Positions 7,877-13,349 of a stretch of DNA of 13,349 bases are shown here, one piece after another. The stretch spans positions 1 through 13,349 of the forward strand of contig JBGVLX010000126.1 in assembly GCA_045124495.1 (NCBI GenBank), in the 5' to 3' direction. The notes below the pieces were generated by a model. The model saw only the letters and a list, made by a program, of their open reading frames with translations. It did no database searches and was not told the origin of the DNA. Position 1 is the stretch's first letter. Every line of letters starts with the position of its first letter. The position numbers were made by a program, and so were the translations under genes. Origin of the DNA: RGIG1668 sp045124495 (GTDB lineage: Bacteria; Bacillota; Clostridia; Lachnospirales; Lachnospiraceae).

Positions 7877-8140
7877 CTACCTTTCACCATAATGATACCT
7901 ACAAGCCAAAATATATATACATTCTTCATCAATCTTGTATATTAATCTATCCTTGTCATTAATCCTTCTACTCCAAAACCCAGCCAAATTCCCTGCTAAT
8001 GGCTCCGGTTTCCCAATCCCTTCATTTCCATTTCTACATATATCTTCTATCAATTGATTAATCTTTTTTAATGTTTTTCTGTCTTCCGTTTGCCAATAAA
8101 TATAATCTTTCCATCCATTTTCTGTAAACACTTTATTCAT
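7877..8140 (-). CDS. yoeB: YoeB-family mRNA interferase toxin
   Basis: Toxin of a type II module. YoeB enzymes bind the ribosome A site and cleave mRNA; the partner antitoxin neutralises them. Numbered from the longer ATG at 8146 (89 aa), the family blocks are WKDYIYW (12-18), NGNEGIGKPEPL (39-50), FWSRRI (57-62) and the C-terminal CRYHYGER. Glu48, Arg67, His85 and Tyr86 match the catalytic set of E. coli YoeB (Glu46, Arg65, His83, Tyr84), so the toxin looks intact. I prefer the ATG at 8140 (87 aa): GAGG lies nine bases before it but only three before the ATG at 8146. That start overlaps the antitoxin stop by eight bases (ATGAATAA), suggesting translational coupling. Confidence 0.93.
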   Translation of the reverse strand: MNKVFTENGWKDYIYWQTEDRKTLKKINQLIEDICRNGNEGIGKPEPLAGNLAGFWSRRINDKDRLIYKIDEECIYILACRYHYGER

Positions 8141-8399
8141 TGGCATCCACCTCGATCAAATCTTGTACAGAAACATTTCCCTTCTCTAACTGCTCTTTCG
8201 ATTCCATTATCCAGTCATAATTTGCTTTATTCCCCATAATATAAGCATTTTCAATAAGATTATTATATGATTCTTCAGAAAGCATAACAATATTTTTATT
8301 ATTCTTTCTTGTTACAATCATAGTTTCATAATCATCAGTCACTTTGTCCATATATGTTTTCATATTGTCACGCAAATTTGTATAATTCACAGCAAACAT
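8133..8399 (-). CDS. yefM: YefM/Phd-family antitoxin
   Basis: Antitoxin that binds YoeB and, with it, represses its own operon. The N-terminal DNA-binding half has the family pattern FAVNYTNLRDNMKTYMDKV, then TMIVTRKNNKNIVMLSEESYNNLIE. The charged C-terminal tail (MESKEQLEKGNVSVQDLIEVD) is the usual toxin-wrapping part. The start chosen is ATG at 8399 (88 aa), because AGGAGG lies nine bases before it; the ATG at 8405 is only three bases from that site. The gene overlaps yoeB by eight bases and is preceded by a good promoter and a palindrome overlapping the expected transcription start. Confidence 0.93.
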   Translation of the reverse strand: MFAVNYTNLRDNMKTYMDKVTDDYETMIVTRKNNKNIVMLSEESYNNLIENAYIMGNKANYDWIMESKEQLEKGNVSVQDLIEVDANE

Positions 8400-8420
8400 A
8401 ATCATACACCTCCTTATGTC

Positions 8421-8440
8421 AAGTACAGTTTTCTGTACTT
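8421..8440. promoter_or_regulatory. Palindromic operator of yefM-yoeB
   Basis: AAGTACAG-TTTT-CTGTACTT is a perfect inverted repeat with 8-bp arms. It covers the predicted transcription start, and a third GTAC core lies at 8451-8454. YefM-YoeB operators are known to be built on TGTACA-type palindromes, so autorepression here is likely. Confidence 0.7.
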
Positions 8441-8442
8441 GT

Positions 8443-8471
8443 ATTGTAACGTACCATTATATATATGTCAA
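8443..8471 (-). promoter_or_regulatory. Promoter of yefM-yoeB
   Basis: On the minus strand, a consensus TTGACA (8471-8466), a 17-base spacer and TACAAT (8448-8443) make a strong sigmaA promoter. The start point would fall near 8436, inside the operator palindrome. Confidence 0.85.
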
Positions 8472-8479
8472 GATATTTA

Positions 8480-8650
8480 TATCTCACCCTCCTGCATTGT
8501 ATCACTCGATTCTTTAAAGCAAAATCGCTTCACGAAGCTTAAAACCAACCCTTGAATTATACTATTACGTATTCTAACCACATGTACCAGCTTACTGTGT
8601 GGACAGTAACAGAATTCTCATCTTAAAATATCATTTTTATTTTAAATATA
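8480..8650. other. Non-coding spacer upstream of yefM-yoeB
   Basis: I see no gene here. A weaker minus-strand promoter-like pair, TTTGCT (8523-8518) and TACAAT (8501-8496) with a 16-base spacer and TGA before the -10, is followed by GGAGGG (near 8487-8492) with no ATG after it. It resembles the promoter of the small toxin at 8994-9022 and may be a relic. A perfect small hairpin GCTTC-AC-GAAGC lies near 8528-8539. Confidence 0.35.
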
Positions 8651-8651
8651 C

Positions 8652-8680
8652 TTGCAATATGTCAATTACAATGTTATTAT
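8652..8680 (+). promoter_or_regulatory. Candidate promoter of the type I antitoxin RNA
   Basis: TTGCAA (8652-8657), a 17-base spacer and TATTAT (8675-8680) precede the structured RNA at 8687. TATAAT at 8678-8683 overlaps, with a longer 20-base spacer. Start expected near 8687. Confidence 0.55.
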
Positions 8681-8686
8681 AATTAT

Positions 8687-8790
8687 ATAAGTGGAAAGCA
8701 CCCACTCCAAAGTGGATGCTCCCAGCGAAGGTTTATTTACCTCTTACCAAGAGGTGCCTCCCCTGTTGGCCGACAGGAGAGGCATTTTTA
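8687..8790 (+). ncRNA. Antisense RNA antitoxin of the type I module
   Basis: A convergent RNA of about 100 nt facing the small membrane toxin, as in TxpA/RatA-like arrangements. It holds three hairpins: AGCA..CCAC/GTGG..TGCT (8697-8720), perfect ACCTCTT/AAGAGGT (8739-8745 with 8749-8755), and a strong terminator stem (8755-8767 with 8772-8784, GGCC loop) followed by five Ts. Its 3' end covers the toxin stop codon, so the RNA would pair with the toxin mRNA 3' region. The toxin-side match with a second copy at 7755-7850 shows that the RNA itself is conserved. RNA polarity is inferred from promoter and terminator placement, not measured. Confidence 0.65.
8755..8789 (+). terminator. Intrinsic terminator of the type I antitoxin RNA
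   Basis: TGCCTC (8755-8760) pairs with GAGGCA (8779-8784), continued by CCTGTT with GACAGG around a GGCC loop with one mismatch. TTTTT follows at 8785-8789. The T-run overlaps the toxin stop codon on the other strand. Confidence 0.8.
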
Positions 8791-8904
8791 TTTTCGCTTA
8801 TTTCTCTTATCGAGAAAGGTAAGCAATGCTATGATTAAGCCGCCAAAGGATGTCAATAAAGACAATATTCCTAAGAAAACCATAATAGTTTCATATGCTG
8901 TCAT
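8788..8904 (-). CDS. Small holin-like membrane toxin of a type I toxin-antitoxin module
   Basis: A 38-residue peptide, too short for usual gene finding. It starts MTAYETIMVFLGILSLL, continues as a hydrophobic, Gly-rich segment (about residues 7-31) and ends in a basic tail, LDKRNKRK. The YET start, single transmembrane helix and Asp-Lys-rich cationic tail match the putative holin-like toxins of Firmicutes, related in plan to TxpA and Fst, which depolarise the membrane when overproduced. The start is ATG at 8904: GGGAGG lies eight bases upstream, while ATG at 8910 is too close. A good promoter lies about 80 bases upstream and a convergent structured RNA overlaps the stop codon. Family assignment is by pattern only. 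Confidence 0.78.
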   Translation of the reverse strand: MTAYETIMVFLGILSLLTSFGGLIIALLTFLDKRNKRK

Positions 8905-8987
8905 AAACATCACCTCCCTCTTATGTATTCTGGCGAACCAGTTTCAAAACCGGGAGGCTACCACACCCTGTCATGGGTACTTTCCGT
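8905..8987 (-). promoter_or_regulatory. Structured leader of the toxin mRNA with anti-Shine-Dalgarno
   Basis: On the minus strand, CCTCCC (8957-8952) is an exact complement of the ribosome binding site GGGAGG (8918-8913). The leader also has a CCGGTTT/AAACTGG hairpin (8938-8953) that would compete with this pairing, and a TACCC/GGGTG hairpin near 8966-8981. Such sequestration is typical of type I toxins, whose full-length mRNAs are poorly translated. Confidence 0.55.
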
Positions 8988-8993
8988 AACGAT

Positions 8994-9022
8994 ATTGTAT
9001 CACACATGCAGCCAAAAAACAA
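8994..9022 (-). promoter_or_regulatory. Promoter of the small toxin
   Basis: On the minus strand, TTGTTT (9022-9017), a 17-base spacer and TACAAT (8999-8994), with TGA directly before the -10 box (extended -10). Start expected near 8987. Confidence 0.75.
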
Positions 9023-9061
9023 CAGTTTTTCATTTTTGTTTTTGCAAATATGACATTTCAA

Positions 9062-9084
9062 AAGGCAGCCATTACGGCTGCCTT
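9062..9084 (-). terminator. Terminator of the ABC exporter operon
   Basis: AAGGCAGCC and GGCTGCCTT form a perfect 9-bp GC-rich stem with a 5-nt loop. On the minus strand TTTT of the stem end and following bases give a short T-run, then GAAATG. It lies about 180 bp past the stop of the last ABC gene, after the tandem repeats. Confidence 0.7.
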
Positions 9085-9120
9085 CCTTAAAATATTCTTC
9101 TACATTTATGCACTGTTCCT

Positions 9121-9320
9121 ATTACTGATATAAAATTGAACGTACTTAAGCATTAACGAAATTACTGGAATAAAGTTAATAATATTTACACACCAATCGA
9201 ATTCTCGATATAAAGCTGATAATATTTACGCACCAATCAAATTACCAGTATAAAGCTGATAATATTTACGCACCAATGGAATTACCGGTATAAAGCTGAT
9301 AATACTTACCTTTTTCTTCC
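9121..9320. repeat. Five tandem 40-bp units spanning the 3' end of the ABC gene
   Basis: Units begin at 9121, 9161, 9201, 9241 and 9281, exactly 40 bp apart, each opening ATTACYGGTATAAAG or a variant. The unit at 9281 is coding. On the minus strand the first copy carries the protein end YYQLYTGNSIGA and the stop, and the following units repeat this end plus TAA. The units at 9241 and 9201 are close copies, while those at 9161 and 9121 are increasingly degenerate. The period is not a multiple of three, so they are not coding extensions. Confidence 0.9.
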
Positions 9321-11179
9321 AGTAACTCTTCATGAGTTCCTCGTTCAATGATTCTTCCTTGTTCTAATACCATGATACAATCTGAATTCTTAACGGTAGA
9401 AAGTCTATGGGCGATTACGAAAGTGGTTCTTCCGTGCATTAACTTATCCATACCTTCCTGTACAATTCGCTCTGTTCTGGTATCGATGGAAGAAGTGGCT
9501 TCATCCAGAATCAATACCGGTGGGTCTGCAATGGCAGCACGGGCAATGGCAAGCAACTGTCTTTGTCCCTGACTTAAGTTTGCCCCATCTCCTACCAGCA
9601 TGGTATCGTACCCATCCGGAAGTTTACGAATAAAACTGTCTGCATTGGCAAGTTTTGCTGCTGCGATAATTTCTTCTTCTGTGGCATCCAGTTTACCAAA
9701 ACGGATATTATCCTTAATGGTTCCTGTAAACAAATGGGTATCCTGAAGAACGATACCTAAGGAACGACGTAAATCACTCTTTTTAATCTTATTAATATTG
9801 ATTCCATCGTAACGGATTTTACCGTCCTGAATATCATAAAAACGGTTAATCAGGTTAGTAATGGTGGTTTTTCCTGCACCTGTGGAACCTACGAAAGCGA
9901 TTTTCTGTCCTGGTGTGGCAAATAATTTTACATCATGTAAAACAATCTTTTCATCATTGTAACCAAAATCAACGCCATCAAATACCACGTCACCTAACAG
10001 TTCTACATAATCCACACTTCCATCTGCCTGATGTACATGCTTCCATGCCCATCTTCCGGTTCTTTCCTTCGTTTCTGTAAGTTTACCATCCACTTCTTTG
10101 GCATTGACTAAAGTTACATATCCTTCATCTAGCTCTACTTCGGCATCCATAAGTTTAAAGATTCTATCTGCTCCTGCCAAAGCCATTACTACAGCATTAA
10201 ACTGTTGGGATACCTGATTGATTGGCATACTGAAACTTTTATTTAAAGCCAAGAAACTTGCCAATCCTCCAAGGGTTAAACTGCTGTTTCCAGAAAGTGC
10301 TAAAAGTCCACCTACAATGGCACAAAGAAGATAACTTAGATGTCCTAACTGCCCATTTACCGGTCCCATAACATTTACAAATTTATTGGCACGGTTTGCA
10401 CATTCACATAACTTATTATTTAATTCTTTAAATCTTTCTTTGCTTTCTTCTTCATGACAAAATACTTTTACCACTTTTTGACCATTCATCATTTCTTCAA
10501 TATAGCCATTTACGGTCCCTAGATTCGTTTGCTGTTCCACAAAATACCGACTGCTTTTTCCTACAATGAATTTTGCAGCAGTAAACATAATCACTACCAT
10601 GATTAAGGTCACTCCTGTAAGTGGAAGGCTTAAAAAACACATGCTGACAAAAACACCAACTATGGTTACTACACTGTTAATCATCTGTGGAATACTCTGG
10701 CTAAGCATTTGCCTTAAAGTATCAATATCATTGGTAAATATCGACATAATATCACCATGAGCATGGGTGTCAAAATACTTAATTGGCAGTTTCTGCATAT
10801 GTTCAAACAATTCATTTCGAATCTGTTTTAAAGTTCCCTGAGTTACGATAACCATAATCTTGGCATAAGTATAAGTTGAAGCCGCACCAATCAGATAAAA
10901 TACAGCCACTTTTCCAATTGCCTTGGCTAAGGGGCCAAAGTCAGGATTATCTGTTAACAAAAATGGAGTAATATAGTCATCAATCAGATTCTTGGTAAAA
11001 AGCATACCCTGTAAACTGGCAAATACGCCTAATAAAATGCCAATCAGCACAATGATACAATGCACTTTGTAATAGCGAAATACATACTTCATTACCCTTA
11101 CAAATAATTTTCCAGGGTTTTCAATTTTCGGTTTTGGTCCTCTTGGCCCTCTTTGACCTGGTCCCATTGGTCCTGCCAT
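9266..11179 (-). CDS. ABC exporter half-transporter, subunit with canonical catalytic residues
   Basis: Second half of a heterodimeric multidrug/lipid-type ABC exporter in the cytoplasmic membrane; the substrate is unknown. The 637-aa protein has an unusual Gly/Pro-rich start (MAGPMGPGQRGPRGPKP), a six-helix membrane domain (about 30-330), and a linker containing KERTGRWAWKH before the nucleotide-binding domain. Walker A is GSTGAGKT (Lys437), Walker B is LILDEATSSID with catalytic Glu560, and the switch is His591 (IAHRLST). The signature is LSQGQ (535-539) instead of LSGGQ. The ATG at 11179 has AGGAGG nine bases upstream and lies one base after the stop of the partner gene. An open frame continues upstream to 11290 but only overlaps the partner. 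Its last codons seed the tandem repeat downstream. Confidence 0.95.
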   Translation of the reverse strand: MAGPMGPGQRGPRGPKPKIENPGKLFVRVMKYVFRYYKVHCIIVLIGILLGVFASLQGMLFTKNLIDDYITPFLLTDNPDFGPLAKAIGKVAVFYLIGAASTYTYAKIMVIVTQGTLKQIRNELFEHMQKLPIKYFDTHAHGDIMSIFTNDIDTLRQMLSQSIPQMINSVVTIVGVFVSMCFLSLPLTGVTLIMVVIMFTAAKFIVGKSSRYFVEQQTNLGTVNGYIEEMMNGQKVVKVFCHEEESKERFKELNNKLCECANRANKFVNVMGPVNGQLGHLSYLLCAIVGGLLALSGNSSLTLGGLASFLALNKSFSMPINQVSQQFNAVVMALAGADRIFKLMDAEVELDEGYVTLVNAKEVDGKLTETKERTGRWAWKHVHQADGSVDYVELLGDVVFDGVDFGYNDEKIVLHDVKLFATPGQKIAFVGSTGAGKTTITNLINRFYDIQDGKIRYDGININKIKKSDLRRSLGIVLQDTHLFTGTIKDNIRFGKLDATEEEIIAAAKLANADSFIRKLPDGYDTMLVGDGANLSQGQRQLLAIARAAIADPPVLILDEATSSIDTRTERIVQEGMDKLMHGRTTFVIAHRLSTVKNSDCIMVLEQGRIIERGTHEELLEEKGKYYQLYTGNSIGA

Positions 11180-11180
11180 A

Positions 11181-12935
11181 TTACATTCCCTCCTTCGAGT
11201 CAAAATCTCCTGAACCCTCTGTCTGGGATTCGTATACTTCACGATAAATTTCATTACTTGCAAGCAATTCTTCATGCGTACCAAAGCCATTTACCATACC
11301 ATTATCCAGAACAATGATATGATCTGCTTCCTGAACGGAAGAAATACGCTGGGCAATCACAATCTTTGTAGTATCCGGAATTTCATTCCGGAATGCTTTA
11401 CGAATCTTAGCATCTGTTGCAGTATCCACTGCACTGGTGGAATCGTCTAAAATCAGAATTTTCGGTTTCTTCAGCAATGCTCTGGCGATACAAAGACGTT
11501 GCTTTTGTCCACCAGATACATTGGTACCGCCTTGCTCAATGTGGGTATTGTATCCATCCGGGAAGCGACTGATAAACTCGTCAGCACAGGCAAGGGCACA
11601 GGCTCTTTTGCACTCTTCCTCCGTAGCTTCCTTATCTCCCCAACGAAGGTTCTCATAGATAGACCCGGAAAATAATACGTTGTTCTGCAATACCACGGAT
11701 ACCTGATTACGAAGGGATTCCATGTCATATTCTTTTACATTTCTTCCACCTACTATTACTTCACCTTGGTTTACATCATACAAACGACTGATTAAATTTA
11801 CCAGACTGGTCTTGGCACTACCGGTTCCACCAATAATTCCAATGGTTTCTCCGGATTTCATGCTAAGATTAATATCTTTTAAAATCGGCTCTTCTGCTCC
11901 ATCCTTGTATGCAAAGGTAACATTTTTAAATTCAATGCTTCCATTTTCCACTTCATATACCGGTTCTTCCGGATTATGTAAATCACTTTCTTCCTCCAGA
12001 ACCTCTGAAATACGTTTGATACTTGCAGTACTCATGGATACCATAACAAAAATCATGGAAACCATCATAAGATTCATCAAAATATTCATACAGTAGGTCA
12101 AAAGACTCATTAATTCACCTGTAGAAAGTGAATCTGAAACAATCATTTTTGCCCCAATCCAGCTAATCAGAATAATACAAGTATATGCTGTAAGCTGCAT
12201 GACCGGCTGATTTAAAATAACATTGTTTTCTGCTTTCACGAAAATCTTATAAATATTTTCGCTGGCTTTATGAAATTTACTAGTTTCTTCTTCTTCTCTT
12301 ACATAAGCCTTTACTACACGAATGGCAGATACATTTTCCTGTACCGATGCATTCAAAGCATCATACTTTGGGAATGCCTCTTGAAAGGTACGCATTGCCT
12401 TCTTAATAATAAATCCAATAATAAATGCCAGAATAATCAAAGCAATTAAATAAATCGAAGCTAATCTTCCATTTATCATAAATGCCATAACCAAAGCACA
12501 AATCATACTTGCCGGTGCTCTCATTGCTAAACGTAAAATCATCTGATAGGCATTTTGTACGTTGGTTACATCTGTGGTAAGTCTGGTTACCAGACCTGCG
12601 GTGCTAAACTTATCAATATTAGAAAACGAAAAAGTCTGAATTCTGCTAAACATGCTTTCTCTTAAATTCTTGGCAAGACCGGTAGATGCCTTGGCACCAT
12701 AAACTCCTCCAAGGACACCGCCCAAAAATCCAATGGCTACTGCTAAAATCATAAGCGCACCAATTTTCAAAATATGATTCATATCACCGGCATTCACACC
12801 TTTATCAATAATGGATGCCATAAGAAAAGGAATCGTGGTTTCACTGACAACTTCTATCAGCATCCATATAGGTGTGGCAATAGAAGAAGCCTTATATTCC
12901 TTTACTTCTTTTAAAATTCTTTTTACCTGATGCAT
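11181..12935 (-). CDS. ABC exporter half-transporter, subunit with degenerate nucleotide site
   Basis: First half of the same heterodimeric exporter, 584 aa: six membrane helices in the N-terminal 310 residues, then the nucleotide-binding domain. Walker A reads GGTGSAKT (Lys375, Ala in place of the usual Gly). Walker B is LILDDSTSAVD, with Asp498 where the catalytic Glu is expected, and the switch residue is Gln529 (IAQRISS) rather than His. The signature VSGGQ (473-477) is near canonical. Together with the partner's LSQGQ this would form one weak and one active ATP site, as in BmrCD- and TM287/288-type exporters. The start chosen is ATG at 12935, with GGAGG five bases upstream; an upstream in-frame ATG at 12989 has no such site. 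The next gene upstream is a MarR regulator, the likely controller. Confidence 0.95.
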   Translation of the reverse strand: MHQVKRILKEVKEYKASSIATPIWMLIEVVSETTIPFLMASIIDKGVNAGDMNHILKIGALMILAVAIGFLGGVLGGVYGAKASTGLAKNLRESMFSRIQTFSFSNIDKFSTAGLVTRLTTDVTNVQNAYQMILRLAMRAPASMICALVMAFMINGRLASIYLIALIILAFIIGFIIKKAMRTFQEAFPKYDALNASVQENVSAIRVVKAYVREEEETSKFHKASENIYKIFVKAENNVILNQPVMQLTAYTCIILISWIGAKMIVSDSLSTGELMSLLTYCMNILMNLMMVSMIFVMVSMSTASIKRISEVLEEESDLHNPEEPVYEVENGSIEFKNVTFAYKDGAEEPILKDINLSMKSGETIGIIGGTGSAKTSLVNLISRLYDVNQGEVIVGGRNVKEYDMESLRNQVSVVLQNNVLFSGSIYENLRWGDKEATEEECKRACALACADEFISRFPDGYNTHIEQGGTNVSGGQKQRLCIARALLKKPKILILDDSTSAVDTATDAKIRKAFRNEIPDTTKIVIAQRISSVQEADHIIVLDNGMVNGFGTHEELLASNEIYREVYESQTEGSGDFDSKEGM

Positions 12936-12995
12936 TTTTACCTCCATTCTGGGAATTATTTTTTTGATACTTCCTAATTTCAAAGACAATTTTTC

Positions 12996-13019
12996 TTTCA
13001 GTGTACTTTGACTGTAAAA
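12996..13019. promoter_or_regulatory. Possible operator between the MarR gene and the ABC genes
   Basis: TTTCAGT (12996-13002) and ACTGTAAA (13011-13018) form an imperfect inverted repeat in the 108-bp gap upstream of the ABC genes, the size range of MarR sites. A weak minus-strand promoter (TTGAAA, 17 bases, AATAAT) lies just downstream of it. It could also be chance in AT-rich DNA. Confidence 0.3.
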
Positions 13020-13043
13020 AAATGACCTTTTGGTGGTATCCTG

Positions 13044-13349
13044 TTACCCAAAGTTTTCCCTTATTTTTTTTATAATCTGATACAGAGTTTCTACTTCCTC
13101 TTCTGTAATTCCCTCTATCACTTTCAGATTTGCCTCCCGAATCGCACTGTCTATGGATTGATGCGCCTCTTCACCCTTTGGCATTAAAATCACCCGCTTT
13201 AATCTGGCATCATTTTCTACGGAAGTCCGGCTGATATAACCTTTTTTCTCCATAGTTTTGATAATGGCGGTAACTGTAGAACGGCCAATATGAAAGTGTT
13301 TTTCTATGTCCTTTTGATATACCTCTTTTTCTTTGTTATCATAAAGATA
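13044..13349 (-). CDS. MarR-family transcriptional regulator (partial, N-terminus outside window)
   Basis: The frame runs open from the window edge at 13349 to TAA at 13044, giving 101 residues. It begins inside the winged-helix domain: QKDIEKHFHIGRSTVTAIIK is the helix-turn-helix with recognition helix, and MEKKGYISR with DARLKRVILMPKGEE forms the wing (the D-R-K pattern typical of MarR). A C-terminal dimerisation helix (EEEVETLYQIIKKIREN) follows. The internal ATG at 13253 lies within the domain and is not the true start. Genes of this family are often placed before ABC exporter pairs and repress them until a ligand or drug binds. The 108-bp spacing and same strand fit an operon or autoregulated unit. 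Confidence 0.92.
   Translation of the reverse strand, partial: YLYDNKEKEVYQKDIEKHFHIGRSTVTAIIKTMEKKGYISRTSVENDARLKRVILMPKGEEAHQSIDSAIREANLKVIEGITEEEVETLYQIIKKIRENFG

Noticed and set aside
9121..9320. 40-bp repeats as a CRISPR array
   Set aside because: The units are directly adjacent with no unique spacers, and the first is coding sequence; it is a simple tandem repeat.
11180..11290. Longer N-terminus for the second ABC protein (start at 11290)
   Set aside because: It would overlap the partner gene by about 110 bases without a ribosome binding site, whereas ATG 11179 has AGGAGG at ideal distance right after the partner's stop.
12936..12989. Longer N-terminus for the first ABC protein (start at 12989)
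   Set aside because: The ATG at 12935 is directly preceded by GGAGG; no such site precedes 12989 and the extra residues do not extend a known domain.
13021..13065. Terminator between the MarR gene and the ABC genes
   Set aside because: TTTGG-GTA can pair with TAC-CCAAA around the MarR stop, but with a bulge, and the seven-T run starts about seven bases after the stem. Too weak to claim.

Overview
The window looks like chromosome of a low-GC Gram-positive anaerobe of the Clostridia, most likely a Lachnospiraceae-type gut bacterium. Reasons: AT-rich codon use, strong AGGAGG ribosome binding sites, sigmaA-type promoters, a short clostridial-style ThiC, and protein sequences typical of that group. 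The genus cannot be fixed from the sequence alone.

Layout. Positions 1-123 hold the possible 3' end of an unidentified gene. A 143-bp palindromic MITE-like element (119-261) follows, then a full-length glutamate synthase large subunit gene (gltB, 347-4903). A second copy of the same element lies in opposite orientation at 4955-5097, so gltB is bracketed by an inverted pair. Next, on the minus strand, is a thiamine pyrimidine operon: a promoter and TPP riboswitch (7550-7644), a leader with an intrinsic-terminator candidate, thiC (5991-7295) and thiD (5128-5913, TTG start).

The 7.7-9.0 kb region is a compact toxin-antitoxin island. It has a type II yefM-yoeB pair (minus strand, 7877-8399) with its own sigmaA promoter and a palindromic operator. 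It also has an apparently undetected type I module. That module consists of a 38-residue holin-like membrane toxin (8788-8904, minus) with a structured leader, facing a convergent, structured antisense RNA (about 8687-8790, plus). A second, toxin-less copy of the antisense RNA lies at 7755-7850, just beyond yoeB. The arrangement suggests that yefM-yoeB sits inside, or replaced, a duplicated type I module.

From 9.06 kb to the end is a minus-strand operon: a MarR-type regulator (13044-13349, cut by the window edge), then two half-size ABC exporter genes (11181-12935 and 9266-11179) separated by one base. Their nucleotide-binding domains are complementary: one has a degenerate catalytic set (Asp for Glu, Gln for His), the other a canonical set but a variant signature motif. 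This is the pattern of a heterodimeric multidrug-type exporter. The last 40 bp of the second ABC gene are repeated in tandem about four more times past its stop codon, with decay increasing away from the gene, followed by a terminator hairpin (9062-9084).
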